Positions 9,701-18,285 are shown, counted from the stretch's first letter. The stretch is DNA of 50,275 nucleotides from Candidatus Gastranaerophilales bacterium (GCA_944326015.1 CALVCJ010000005.1:1-50275), one strand, 5' to 3'. Program-made: numbers and translations. The notes: a model not told the origin generated them from the letters alone.

Positions 9701-10849
9701 CTAATTAAATTTTGTTTCCAAATCTTTTTTTAATTTGTCGGTTATTTCCCGATAATCCGTCGTAACTGGGGTAGGTTTTGATGATTTTATGATTTCTGTA
9801 AAAAGTTTAGCATTGTGTGGTCTTTTCCCGTCCAGGAAGTATTTAGAATTTGCGCAATCTTGTCTAGCCGGTACAATAAGACCACTTACAGTAAATTTAT
9901 CAATACTTTGTTTTGAAGCTAAAAAGTTTATTAGTTTTTTAGCTTCAATTTTGTGTTTCGAAGATGATGATATGGCCCAGCCTGAGGCATCTAATTGCAC
10001 TACACTGCCGCATTTTCCTTTAGGGAATCGAACAATATCCCAGTTAAATTTGGCTTCTTCCCTTAACTTAGGCACCATCCATCTTCCGGATAGATACATT
10101 CCGATGCGTTCCTGCAAAAACATCTGCGCCATAGTTGCACTTGCACTTTCTTTTTTCAGTGGCGCTGCATGGTATTTTTTTCGCAAATCTGCATAAAAGT
10201 TTAGAGCTTTAATACTATCATCTTTTTCTATTAATTCCGGTAAAATACCGCCGCAGTTACTCATAAGGTAAGGCAGGTAAAATAATGGATCTTCCTCAAA
10301 ACTTATTGCGAAAGTATTTTCATCTTTTAATTTTAGAGCTATCTTTAGAAATTCCTCAAATGTCCAGTTGTCATCAGGGTATGGAATATGTTTTTTATCA
10401 AAAATATTTTTGTTATAAAAGATTACAAGATTTGAAACATCTCGCGGTATTGCATAAAGTTTTCCTTTATAGCTTAAAGCCTCAATTGATTGCGGATAAA
10501 ACTCTTCCGTATATTCTTTTCCCGCTGTAAATTCCTCTAAAAGGCCGGCGTTTGCGTAAACCGGCAGGTAAAGATTATTTATAAAGATTACATCAGGTGC
10601 TTTATTGGAGGCGAAAAGGAGATGGATTTTTTGAAAATAGTTTTGCGGTATATGCATAAAATCCACTTTTATATCTGGATTTTCTTTTTCAAATTCATTA
10701 ATAATCGGTTTTAAAATATCAATCTCTGATTTTGAACCCCAGCTTGCAAATTCTATAATGGTTTTATGAGTTTCTTTTCTGCTGCAGCCACACAGAATTA
10801 GTATGCATATCAAAATAGAGCATACGATTGCGTTAATGTGAAATTTCAT
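9701..10849 (-). CDS. Extracellular solute-binding lipoprotein (ABC sugar transporter, family 1)
   Basis: 382 aa with a lipoprotein signal: a hydrophobic N-terminus and lipobox L-C-G-C with Cys22. The mature domain has the family-1 solute-binding pattern: FASWGSKSEIDILKPIINEF, PDIKVDFMHIP, KAPDVIFINNLYLPVYANAGLL, YAIPRDVSNLVIFYNK, and the late GKCGSVVQLDASGWAIS/AKKLINFLASK block. It is related to MalE/UgpB, so a sugar or sugar-phosphate ligand is likely. No permease or ATPase genes are adjacent, so it is an orphan component here. It starts 15 bp after the large membrane protein gene and is probably co-transcribed with it. Confidence 0.88.
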   Translation of the reverse strand: MKFHINAIVCSILICILILCGCSRKETHKTIIEFASWGSKSEIDILKPIINEFEKENPDIKVDFMHIPQNYFQKIHLLFASNKAPDVIFINNLYLPVYANAGLLEEFTAGKEYTEEFYPQSIEALSYKGKLYAIPRDVSNLVIFYNKNIFDKKHIPYPDDNWTFEEFLKIALKLKDENTFAISFEEDPLFYLPYLMSNCGGILPELIEKDDSIKALNFYADLRKKYHAAPLKKESASATMAQMFLQERIGMYLSGRWMVPKLREEAKFNWDIVRFPKGKCGSVVQLDASGWAISSSSKHKIEAKKLINFLASKQSIDKFTVSGLIVPARQDCANSKYFLDGKRPHNAKLFTEIIKSSKPTPVTTDYREITDKLKKDLETKFN

Positions 10850-10864
10850 TTAACATTACCTGCA

Positions 10865-12949
10865 TTATAATTCTATTAGAACGCCCATTTTATTGTCATT
10901 TACTTCTACAAGAGATTTAAAGCCACCTGCTTTAACCATATATACATTAGCATTGTCATGCCGTACCTGAATAGGATCAGTTATGTTTGTATTAAATTTT
11001 TTCAGAACAAAAACTTCATCATTAACTTTGCCTATCAGAGAAGATTCTCCATCGAGATTTACGATATAAAATCCTCTATTTTCATCAATATTAAAACCTG
11101 ATTTTACTATTAGACCATTAATATATGATGATTTGTTTTCATTGTGAAGTTTCGCTATCGGATTTGTCTGTGAAATTTTTACGTTTTTTGCCGATTGCGG
11201 GAATTCTTTTTGTGGCGCATGCAAAAGTTTGTTTTCTGTTGGGGATTTAGCGCTAATCGGATTTGTTGAGTTTCCGGAAGCAGGTTTAGGAACATTTTGC
11301 GCGTCGGGAATTGAGAAAAACTCTTCAAGAGAAGACATAATGTAATCTGTAGGTTTAAATCTCATACGTATACCTCTATTATTCACACTTGACACATCTA
11401 AATTTGCATTTTTTAATTTTCTCGGATTAGAGTGAAGAATTGAATTACCAAGTTCAATATTTTTTTGTTCTTTGAGCGGGATTTCATTTTCATATTTTTT
11501 AAATCTGCTTCTTATTTTATCGCGTTTTGACATTGATAGTGAGTTTTTGTGATTATCAAACGCTTTGAATTTAATTGTTTTTTGAATTGTGTCCGCTTCA
11601 TTGTAAACTTCCGGAAATTCATTAATATCATCTTGAGAGATATTGAATTCGGCTGTTTCTGAAATGACTTTTTCCAATTCTTTACGTTTTTTTTCTATTA
11701 AGGTAGTTTCGTCTTTTTTTACGGGAGCAGGATTTTTTATAAATGCGTAGTGACCTTTGTTATTAGCTCTTGCAACCGGTTTTGCTGATTCATCAAGATA
11801 TCGCTGATATTTTTCCTGCCAGGAAAGTTCTTCGTTATTTACAATATTGTTATATTTTACGGTATTTACAACTGGAGGGTGTTTTGCAAGATGTTCAATA
11901 AATGACTCTTTTAATTCTTTTGATTTTATCAGAGATGCTTTAATAAGGTTTATAAAAATCATCAGAGCTAAAACAGGAATAAGGAGTATACCTGCTTTTC
12001 GCGGTAAATTTGAGAATTTTATATTTGATAATTTTGTTTTTAGTAATAAAGCTTTTTCTTTAATATTTGTAAGTATAGTTTTATCGTGGGGCTGCGGAAG
12101 TTCTTTAATATCTTTAACAGGTTCGTCAAACGTTGTACCTGCAGCTGTGTGAACATCCAAGGGTGCTGTTACCGGGACTTGTTGTGCAATTTGTTCCTGC
12201 CTAACTTCATTGATTAGCTGTTCAAATTGTTCGCGTCTTGTTATTCTATCTGCATTTTGCGGAGTAATTTCTGTGAGTTTGATTTCTGTTTTTTTTGCAG
12301 TTTGCGGTTGAATTTTCTGTTTTTTTACTTGTTGTTTGTCAGGAATTTTTTGGGTAATATTTTGTTGTTTTATGGCAGTCTTTTTCTCTCCTTTAATGGC
12401 TGTATTTATCCGGGGTTCTATTTTGGCTTTATTTATTGTAACTTCTGTTTTGGGCGGTTCTTGTTTTTGGGGCGGCATTTGTTTTGCCATATTATTTTTA
12501 ACCGCATTTGCCTGTGCTATAAGCGTTCTGTATTCTTTTTGTTCCGGAGTTACGGGCGCGCTTTTTTGAGTATTGGTTTTAATATCCAATGGTTTTGTTG
12601 TAATTAGTGTTACTTTGGTGTATCCGCCGCTTGTATCATCCACTGTTTTAACATCAATATTTGAAACAAGGTCTTTTACTCCGGTGAGTCCAGAGTTTGT
12701 AAATCCGTGACTTTGAACTTTAGGTATAAGGAGAACATATTTATTATCTGATTTTTTTCTTACAATAACATTGTCATCGTAATTTTCAGATGTAAATAGA
12801 GTTATGTCAACAGAATTATTTGATGAACGTTTTAAATCAAGCTGTACAAGGTTATTTGCAACAGTATCAGCAAATGTCTCTGATACGGAAGTTGCCGCAA
12901 GAGCAAGCAATAATGCTATTATTATTATATTAGATTTTTTACCTGCCAT
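10865..12949 (-). CDS. Large membrane protein with AMIN-like N-terminal domain
   Basis: 694 aa. A signal-like segment (IIIIALLLALAATSVSETFA) precedes a beta-rich region at residues 30-120 (VQLDLKRSSNNSVDITLFTS, KYVLLIPKVQSHGF, YTKVTLITTKPLDI) that resembles AMIN domains, which bind peptidoglycan in secretin and amidase proteins. A long Lys/Gln/Pro-rich linker follows, then one transmembrane helix near residues 318-338, a charged disordered part, and a final compact beta domain (about residues 605-694, SGFNIDENRGFYIVNLDGE). The layout suggests an envelope-spanning scaffold. The link to pili is only a guess, based on the AMIN resemblance. It is divergent from era. Confidence 0.6.
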   Translation of the reverse strand: MAGKKSNIIIIALLLALAATSVSETFADTVANNLVQLDLKRSSNNSVDITLFTSENYDDNVIVRKKSDNKYVLLIPKVQSHGFTNSGLTGVKDLVSNIDVKTVDDTSGGYTKVTLITTKPLDIKTNTQKSAPVTPEQKEYRTLIAQANAVKNNMAKQMPPQKQEPPKTEVTINKAKIEPRINTAIKGEKKTAIKQQNITQKIPDKQQVKKQKIQPQTAKKTEIKLTEITPQNADRITRREQFEQLINEVRQEQIAQQVPVTAPLDVHTAAGTTFDEPVKDIKELPQPHDKTILTNIKEKALLLKTKLSNIKFSNLPRKAGILLIPVLALMIFINLIKASLIKSKELKESFIEHLAKHPPVVNTVKYNNIVNNEELSWQEKYQRYLDESAKPVARANNKGHYAFIKNPAPVKKDETTLIEKKRKELEKVISETAEFNISQDDINEFPEVYNEADTIQKTIKFKAFDNHKNSLSMSKRDKIRSRFKKYENEIPLKEQKNIELGNSILHSNPRKLKNANLDVSSVNNRGIRMRFKPTDYIMSSLEEFFSIPDAQNVPKPASGNSTNPISAKSPTENKLLHAPQKEFPQSAKNVKISQTNPIAKLHNENKSSYINGLIVKSGFNIDENRGFYIVNLDGESSLIGKVNDEVFVLKKFNTNITDPIQVRHDNANVYMVKAGGFKSLVEVNDNKMGVLIEL

Positions 12950-13087
12950 TTTCTACCGTTAAAATTCTACCTTATACATTTATATAATACTTTGAGATAA
13001 AAAAAATTGCCATTTTGTTAAAAAATTCTTCTTTTATGTTACAATTTATGAATAAAATTATAACATAAAGTGCAGGAAATTTATCGT

Positions 13088-13978
13088 ATGAAAAGCGGAT
13101 TTACAAGTATTATTGGAAGACCAAATGTAGGCAAGTCTACCTTATTGAATAGAATTTTGGGTCAAAAAATTGTTATAACAACAGATAAAGCACAGACTAC
13201 TCGTAAACGAATTAAAGGAATTTATACAACTGATGAGGGGCAGATTGTATTTATAGATACCCCCGGAGTTCATAAGCCTTTAAATAAACTTGGAGAATTT
13301 TTGCTTGATGAATCAAAAATGGCAATTCCAGATGCTGATGTAATTTTGTTCCTTGTTGACGGTTCTGAACCTGCGGGTAAGGGTGATAAATGGATTGTGC
13401 AAAATATTTTGCAGACTGAAATCCCTGTGATTATTGTGATGAACAAGGTTGATAAAGTGAAAAAGATTGATAAGGTTGATGAAAATCTGCTAACCTACAA
13501 ACTGTTATTTAAAAAAAATTATCCTGTTGTAAAAATATCTGCAAAAACCGGCCGCAATATTGATACGCTTTTAAAAAATATTTATAAGAATCTTCCGGAA
13601 GGCGAACTTTTGTATCCTGAAGATATTGTAACAGAAGAGTCTATGCGAGATGTAACAGAAGAAATTGTCAGGGAAAAAATTCTTCTTAATACATCTGATG
13701 AAATTCCGCATTCGGTTGCCGTGAAAATTGAAAGTTATACCGAAAGCGATGATATCGACAGAATTTATGCAACAATTTACTGCGAAACCAAAAGCCAGAA
13801 AGGAATTTTGATAGGCAAAGGAGGAAGCCTTCTGAAAAAAATCGGCACAGAAGCCCGTCAGGATTTAGAAAAAATCACAGAAAAAAAAGTATTTTTAGGG
13901 CTTGAGGTTAAAGTGGAAAAAGATTGGCGAAAAAAACAAAGTGCTCTTAAAGATTTTGGTTATGAGCAGGAAAAATAA
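13088..13978 (+). CDS. era: GTPase Era (30S ribosome assembly)
   Basis: 296 aa from the ATG preceded by CAGGAAATTTATCGT; a GTG at 13070 would add six residues without a better ribosome binding site. G1 GRPNVGKS is at residues 10-17, followed by the TTRKRIKGI switch, G3 DTPG, G4 NKVD and G5 SAK. The C-terminal KH domain ends with ILIGKGGSLLKKIGTEARQD and the terminal FLGLEVKVEKDWRKK. The length and domain order are those of Era, which binds the 3' end of 16S rRNA during small-subunit maturation. Its stop codon lies two bases from that of the convergent GNAT-like gene. Confidence 0.97.
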   Translation: MKSGFTSIIGRPNVGKSTLLNRILGQKIVITTDKAQTTRKRIKGIYTTDEGQIVFIDTPGVHKPLNKLGEFLLDESKMAIPDADVILFLVDGSEPAGKGDKWIVQNILQTEIPVIIVMNKVDKVKKIDKVDENLLTYKLLFKKNYPVVKISAKTGRNIDTLLKNIYKNLPEGELLYPEDIVTEESMRDVTEEIVREKILLNTSDEIPHSVAVKIESYTESDDIDRIYATIYCETKSQKGILIGKGGSLLKKIGTEARQDLEKITEKKVFLGLEVKVEKDWRKKQSALKDFGYEQEK

Positions 13979-13980
13979 TT

Positions 13981-14649
13981 TTATAACTCTAATTTTTCAA
14001 GAAGATTAACATCATCACTATTACTGATATTGGTTGTATTTATAATATCATTAAGATGTTTCATTGTTCTTTCTGTTGTATTCCGGTTTATTCTCATTGC
14101 AACCAGCCAATTTTCTCCGCCGGTTTGTTTAAATCCGAGTCTTGTATATTTTGACACGGTGTCAAAAGGTCCGTTTAATATTGCTGTTAGATCTATAAAA
14201 TTTGCTTTACTGTTTAGAAAATCCGTAAACATTTGTTTAAATAACGTCTGTCCTGCAAGTGTTACTTTTTTACCTATCTCAATGGGCCATGTACATATAC
14301 AATCCAGATAATATTTATTTTTTCCGGTGTGATATGTTATTATTCCGCATGGTTTGTTGTTTTTTGCGGCGATAAAGCATTTCCTTTCAGTGCTAAAAGC
14401 TTTATCAACAGCAACATCAAGCATTTCCTGCCAGCGGTCAAACTCTGGCTTTGTAATGTGTTTATCCGGCATTAGTTTAGCCGTTTGTATTGTTTCACGA
14501 AGCTTTTTTAAAAAAGATTTATCTTTATGCGTTATCAGGTACAAGTCAATACTTGTTTCTGTATTTTTGATGCAGTTTGTTGAATTTGCAATATGTATGC
14601 CGTTAAATGTCGAGGTAGAACCACTTTTGAAGCTGTTTCGTATTTGCAT
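13981..14649 (-). CDS. GNAT-like acetyltransferase family protein
   Basis: 222 aa. The central part (residues 60-190) fits a GNAT fold: CFIAAKNNKPCGIITYHTG gives strands 3-4, YYLDCICTWPIEIGKKVTLAGQTLFKQM is the pyrophosphate-loop region (degenerate, no QxxGxG/A), and YTRLGFKQTGG is the typical last strand. The N-terminus MQIRNSFKSGSTSTFNGI is a polar tag with FNG, similar to other unknown proteins here. The substrate is unknown. The ribosome binding site AAGGGAAG lies inside a strong hairpin directly upstream, so translation may depend on opening it. It is downstream of the response regulator and pilin genes on the same strand. Confidence 0.6.
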   Translation of the reverse strand: MQIRNSFKSGSTSTFNGIHIANSTNCIKNTETSIDLYLITHKDKSFLKKLRETIQTAKLMPDKHITKPEFDRWQEMLDVAVDKAFSTERKCFIAAKNNKPCGIITYHTGKNKYYLDCICTWPIEIGKKVTLAGQTLFKQMFTDFLNSKANFIDLTAILNGPFDTVSKYTRLGFKQTGGENWLVAMRINRNTTERTMKHLNDIINTTNISNSDDVNLLEKLEL

Positions 14650-14653
14650 AAAA

Positions 14654-14691
14654 AACTTCCCTTTTATTTTTTTATATACAAAAGGGAAGTT
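14654..14691 (-). terminator. 12-bp hairpin: terminator of the pilin transcript that also contains the next gene's RBS
   Basis: On the minus strand AACTTCCCTTTT pairs perfectly with AAAAGGGAAGTT around a 14-base AT-rich loop, followed by TTTTTTATG. The stem plus T6 fits an intrinsic terminator for the pilin gene upstream. The descending arm carries AAGGGAAG, the only Shine-Dalgarno sequence for the GNAT-like gene, whose ATG overlaps the end of the T-run. Confidence 0.65.
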
Positions 14692-14733
14692 CTATAAAAA
14701 TTAAAAATTGCCTTAATTTTAAGTTTTTTTAAG

Positions 14734-15467
14734 TTACCATGGATAATCTTTTGCAATTTCCCAACCATCATTTATAATAAGTGCGGAACACCAGTAGCCA
14801 GTGTTTCCCTTGCTGCAAGCTTTACCGTTACTCCCTGTAATTTTACTTCTATCATATTCACCATAACTCCAAGAACTGCCTGTACCTTTTCCGCCCAAAG
14901 GCTGTAAACCGTATTCTGTAGAAAAAAAGAAAAGAAATGTATCTTTTCCTACTTTATTAGGCTTTTGCTGTCCATTTATGTCAATTCCGATCCATAGACC
15001 TTTCTCGCCGCTGGAATGTAAGTTGAAAGTTATCATTGAACCGTCTGCTAAAAATACATGTGTACTATTGTTTCCACGGTAAGTTGTGCCTCCATATCTG
15101 CTGCCGTTTAACAGTTGTCGTGGAGCTATCGACCATAGTTCAGTAGTTGATAGCTCCTGAATTGATTTTATATAATTTTTTATATATTTATTAAAAAATT
15201 CATGACCATTTAATGTAGTATCCCAATATTCAACTGATTCATTGTCGGCTTCAGAAAGTTGAATTGTTTGCTGGGCGATACTGTACGCTTTTTTTAATCT
15301 GATAGCAGTTTCTTTCGTTTGAGAATTAGCAATAAGTGCCGGCATGGTTAAAGATGCAACTACTCCTATTATCCCCAGGGTAATTAAAACTTCAGCAAGC
15401 GTAAATCCCTTACTGTTATCTATGTTTTGCGGGGGGGGGGCAGTCTCAAAGCTTCTTGTTTAAACAT
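14734..15467 (-). CDS. Pilin-like protein, phase-variable, currently frame-shifted (OFF)
   Basis: The start ATG at 15467 has a strong ribosome binding site (AGGAGG, 8 bases upstream). After 9 codons the coding strand enters a C10 tract. With 10 C, translation stops after 15 residues. With 11 C the frame runs open through LPPPPQNIDNSKGFTLAEVL and the pilin body to 14734, giving 244 aa. KGFTLAEVLITLGIIGVVASLT is a type IV prepilin-peptidase site and N-terminal helix, with the cut expected after Gly. The body has the shared DINGQQKPNKVGKDTFLF motif and ends in DGWEIAKDYPW. The gene follows the response regulator gene by 48 bp with no terminator between. A homopolymer assembly error is the alternative to true phase variation. 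Confidence 0.85.
15431..15440 (-). repeat. C10 coding tract (G10 on + strand) of the pilin gene
   Basis: The pure 10-base homopolymer is 26 bases downstream of the start codon. The + strand reads TTGC-G10-CAGTCTCAAAGCT, which matches the flanks of the other tracts. The in-frame length would be 11 (or 8). Confidence 0.9.
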
Positions 15468-15515
15468 TTTTTTTACCTCCTAAATATTTTTTCTGTTCTC
15501 ATTATTTACGATTTT

Positions 15516-16232
15516 TTAAATTTTGTCAATAGCAGGCGGGATATTAAGCTTATAACCACCGCCGTAAATCGTTTCTATGTATTTTTTCCCATTTGCTATT
15601 TTATCTATTTTGCTTCTCAAATGTCTTATATGAACCCTGATTGTTTCGATATCATCATCAGGCGAATATCCCCAGATATCTTTAAGTAACTGTGCTGATG
15701 ATACCATATTGCCGTGATTCTGAAAAAGTAAATTAAATATTTCAAATTCTATCGGGGTTAATTTAGTCTGTTTGTCTCCTATTTTTACGCTATAAAGTTC
15801 AGGAAGAAGCGTAATATCCCCGAGTGTTAAAAGTTCACGTGTAGAAGCACTTTCTGGAATTTGGCGGGTTCTTTTCAATAGCGCTCTTACCCTTACCTGT
15901 AATTCTTCCATTTCAAAAGGTTTTACAAGATAATCATCAACACCTATATTGAAACCGTTCACTTTATCATTAATCTGCGAAAGTGCTGTAAGCATCAATA
16001 TCGGAATATTTTTTGTATCGTCATTTTTTCTTATTCTCTGTGCAACCGTAAAGCCGTCAACCTCAGGCATCATCACATCAAGTATAACAAGTGAGGGTAA
16101 TTCCTGCTTGCACAGTGCAAATCCCTTTACCCCGTCAAATGCCTGTATAACCTTATATCCGCATAATTCTATGTTTACTTTTATTAGTTCGTTTATTGCC
16201 GGATCATCATCTATAACAAGAATTTTGTTCAT
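15516..16232 (-). CDS. OmpR/PhoB-family response regulator
   Basis: 238 aa. The receiver domain (1-120) has the acidic pair in VIDDD, the phospho-acceptor Asp52 in LVILDVMMPEVDG, the Thr/Ser switch in ILMLTALS and the conserved Lys in DDYLVKPFE. The C-terminal winged helix (about 138-233) shows LTPIEFEIFNLLFQNHGNMVSS and the recognition/wing part TIRVHIRHLRSKIDK and YIETIYGGGYKL. No histidine kinase is adjacent. The phase-variable pilin gene follows on the same strand with no terminator, so the two are probably co-transcribed. It may be related to the cyanobacterial RpaA/RpaB group, but this cannot be decided here. Confidence 0.95.
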   Translation of the reverse strand: MNKILVIDDDPAINELIKVNIELCGYKVIQAFDGVKGFALCKQELPSLVILDVMMPEVDGFTVAQRIRKNDDTKNIPILMLTALSQINDKVNGFNIGVDDYLVKPFEMEELQVRVRALLKRTRQIPESASTRELLTLGDITLLPELYSVKIGDKQTKLTPIEFEIFNLLFQNHGNMVSSAQLLKDIWGYSPDDDIETIRVHIRHLRSKIDKIANGKKYIETIYGGGYKLNIPPAIDKI

Positions 16233-16479
16233 ATTTGAATTCTATATTTAAAATACAAAAAATACAATATTGAATATGTTAAAAAATATTAATAAAAATA
16301 GCCCGTTTGAATGATACATTATAACGTATTTTTAGGCATATTTGTATGAAAAGATTTGTAAAAAAATTTTTTTTAAGTGTCAATTTTACAAATTTTTTGA
16401 TTTTTATTGTAATATGTTAATTGCGTAATGCAAATTGTAGTAGATATAAGTATACATTTATAGATAGGAGGCACATGAA

Positions 16480-16935
16480 TTGGCAGTAATATCACCATTT
16501 ACAGCGTTTAAGGAAAACGGTAAAAAAGAAATCCACTTAGGACAACACGTTTTAGCAGAATTTTTTGAATGTGATCCAAACACATTGAATAGTTTAGATA
16601 AGGTCGAAAAGTACATGGTGGATGCCGCCCTTGAATGTGGTGCTACTATTGTCCAAAAATGTTTCCATATGTTTAACCCCTATGGAGTTTCTGGTGTGGT
16701 TATTATTTCTGAAAGCCACCTTGCAATCCATACCTGGCCGGAACTTGGTTATGCTGCAGTTGATTTATTTACCTGCGGCGACAAGTGCGATCCTAAAGTA
16801 GCTTATGAATTTTTGAAAAAGAAATTCAACTCTAAAAAGGCAACTTTTTCTGAATTAAAAAGAGGGATTATTGACGAAGAAACTCTTAAAGTTGCTGAAA
16901 AACCATTTGAAATTATGGAACAGTTAGTTAATTAA
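16480..16935 (+). CDS. speD: S-adenosylmethionine decarboxylase proenzyme
   Basis: 151 aa, prokaryotic class 1B. It makes decarboxylated SAM, the aminopropyl donor for spermidine. The self-cleavage site ESHLAIHTWPE gives the pyruvoyl precursor Ser79, with catalytic His84 and Cys99 (DLFTCGD) and Ser71 at the expected spacing. The start is TTG: AGGAGG lies 8 bases upstream, whereas the ATG three bases after the Shine-Dalgarno sequence opens a four-codon frame (MNWQ stop) that overlaps the TTG. No other polyamine gene is adjacent. A bidirectional terminator follows. Confidence 0.96.
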   Translation: MAVISPFTAFKENGKKEIHLGQHVLAEFFECDPNTLNSLDKVEKYMVDAALECGATIVQKCFHMFNPYGVSGVVIISESHLAIHTWPELGYAAVDLFTCGDKCDPKVAYEFLKKKFNSKKATFSELKRGIIDEETLKVAEKPFEIMEQLVN

Positions 16936-16957
16936 AAGTTTACAAAATATATATATA

Positions 16958-16990
16958 AAATAAGCAGATTTAATATCTGCTTATTTTTTT
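16958..16990. terminator. Bidirectional terminator between speD and a pilin gene
   Basis: AAATAAGCAGAT (16958-16969) pairs with ATCTGCTTATTT (16975-16986), with a T-run after it. The right arm overlaps the last codons and stop of the convergent pilin gene. Confidence 0.75.
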
Positions 16991-17763
16991 ATATAATTAA
17001 AATATTTTGAATCAGTAAGAGCTTTATATGTGCAGCCGGCTCCATTCATATTATTTGTTGATGTTTTAGAACAATATTCCTCATTTTCGCTGTAATAATC
17101 CGTACTTTCTGCGCCCATAGGAAGAAGTTTTCCTTCTTTATACAGCTGGAACATGAATAAGTCTTTTCCCAATCTGTTTGGGGGCTTTAGATACCCGTTA
17201 ACGTCTACTGATATATAAACTCTTTTTTTGGCAGTGGAGTGTTCAATTAAAATTATACTTCCGTCATTAAGGACAAACTGCCCATCATCAAAATATTGAA
17301 GGTTTATAATGGATAGGCCATTTATAGTTTTATAATTTGTTGAATTTTTACTGGTATCACCATTGTTAATATAATTAGGAATATATACTTTTTCTAAGCC
17401 TTCTGTGCTAGCTTCCGAACCTCTGCCACAATCACGTATTATTTGAAAATAAGGTAATATTGCGTTTTTTATAGTGTACTCTGGTGTTTCAGAATTTAAT
17501 CTTTCCCCGTTTTGTGCATAGTACATGTTTAATGCCTGCTCAATTACCGAATAATTCTTTTTTAATGCTGCTTCAAGAGCTTTTGCTCTATTATTGTTGA
17601 TTAGTGACGGAATTGTCAATGCTGCTACAACCCCAATAACTCCTAGTGTAATTAAAACCTCCGCCAATGTAAATGCAGTACGAAAAACATTATTATAAGT
17701 GTTTATGTGTACAGCTTTTTTTGTCGGAGTATATCCGCTAGAAGTATAATTTTTGAGTTTCAT
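16981..17763 (-). CDS. Pilin-like protein without homopolymer tract
   Basis: 260 aa. A 29-residue polar leader (MKLKNYTSSGYTPTKK...) precedes AFTLAEVLITLGVIGVVAALT, a prepilin-type cleavage site and hydrophobic helix with Ala in place of Gly at -1 and Glu at +5. The body carries the family motif VDVNGYLKPPNRLGKDLFMF and four Cys residues. The C-terminus lacks the DGWEIxxDYPW signature found in four relatives. It is expected to be exported and assembled by a type IV pilus or type II-like system; no assembly genes lie in the window. It is divergent from an XRE regulator 136 bp away and has its own near-consensus promoter. Confidence 0.88.
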   Translation of the reverse strand: MKLKNYTSSGYTPTKKAVHINTYNNVFRTAFTLAEVLITLGVIGVVAALTIPSLINNNRAKALEAALKKNYSVIEQALNMYYAQNGERLNSETPEYTIKNAILPYFQIIRDCGRGSEASTEGLEKVYIPNYINNGDTSKNSTNYKTINGLSIINLQYFDDGQFVLNDGSIILIEHSTAKKRVYISVDVNGYLKPPNRLGKDLFMFQLYKEGKLLPMGAESTDYYSENEEYCSKTSTNNMNGAGCTYKALTDSKYFNYIKK

Positions 17764-17801
17764 TTATATATTTACCTCTAAATAATAAGTATAACTTCTA
17801 T

Positions 17802-17830
17802 AATATACAAGCAAAACTGCTGTTTGTCAA
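17802..17830 (-). promoter_or_regulatory. Promoter of the pilin gene at 17763
   Basis: Minus strand: TTGACA (17830-17825), 17-bp spacer, TATATT (17807-17802), with TG just before the -10. It is about 40 bp upstream of the ATG. Confidence 0.65.
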
Positions 17831-17839
17831 TATAAAATA

Positions 17840-17852
17840 TGAGTTTTACTCA
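17840..17852. promoter_or_regulatory. 13-bp palindrome, candidate XRE operator
   Basis: TGAGT-TTT-ACTCA (5-3-5) lies 9 bp beyond the -35 of the pilin promoter, between the pilin gene and the divergent XRE gene. A palindrome of the same 5-3-5 design sits in the matching place at 41273-41285. Confidence 0.4.
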
Positions 17853-17899
17853 ATGTTAAATATTCACATACTTTATAGAATATTTAAAAGAGGTAAAAA

Positions 17900-18220
17900 A
17901 TGAATTTGAAAAAAAGTTTTGGAAAAAATTTACAAAAATACCGTAAATACAGGGGATTGACACAGGAACAGCTTGCAGAATTAATTGGAGTTGATGTTAC
18001 AAGTATAAGCTCTATTGAAACAGGTAAATATTTTCCTTCTGCAGATAATCTTTGCAAACTTACTGATGTATTACAACTTCAGTTTACTGATCTTTTTGAA
18101 TTTGATTCTATGTGTAATGAAGAACAGATTTTCGATGATATTATAAAAATTGTAACTTCTTTTAAAAATGATAAAAAACGATTAAATACAATTAGAATTT
18201 TTGTGAAATCTCTTATTTGA
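17900..18220 (+). CDS. XRE-family HTH regulator
   Basis: 106 aa. The N-terminal helix-turn-helix (residues 6-62) has the standard XRE pattern GKNLQKYRKYRGLTQEQLAELIG, then VTSISSIETGKYFPSADNLCKL. The C-terminal tail (EQIFDDIIKIVTSFKNDKKRL) is a short helix, probably for dimerisation. AAAAGAGG lies 7 bases before the ATG. It is paired head to head with the pilin gene at 17763 and is a likely local regulator of it. Two close architectural relatives lie at 18934-19257 and 41322-41633. Confidence 0.92.
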   Translation: MNLKKSFGKNLQKYRKYRGLTQEQLAELIGVDVTSISSIETGKYFPSADNLCKLTDVLQLQFTDLFEFDSMCNEEQIFDDIIKIVTSFKNDKKRLNTIRIFVKSLI

Positions 18221-18256
18221 TAATTTTAATTTATGTAAAAAATTTGACTTATAACA

Positions 18257-18285
18257 ATGACAATTTAGTTTAGATTTTGTATTAT
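18257..18285 (+). promoter_or_regulatory. Predicted promoter of the gene at 18306
   Basis: ATGACA, 17-bp spacer, TATTAT preceded by TG. It ends 20 bp before the ATG, which leaves room for the AGGGGG ribosome binding site. Confidence 0.45.
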
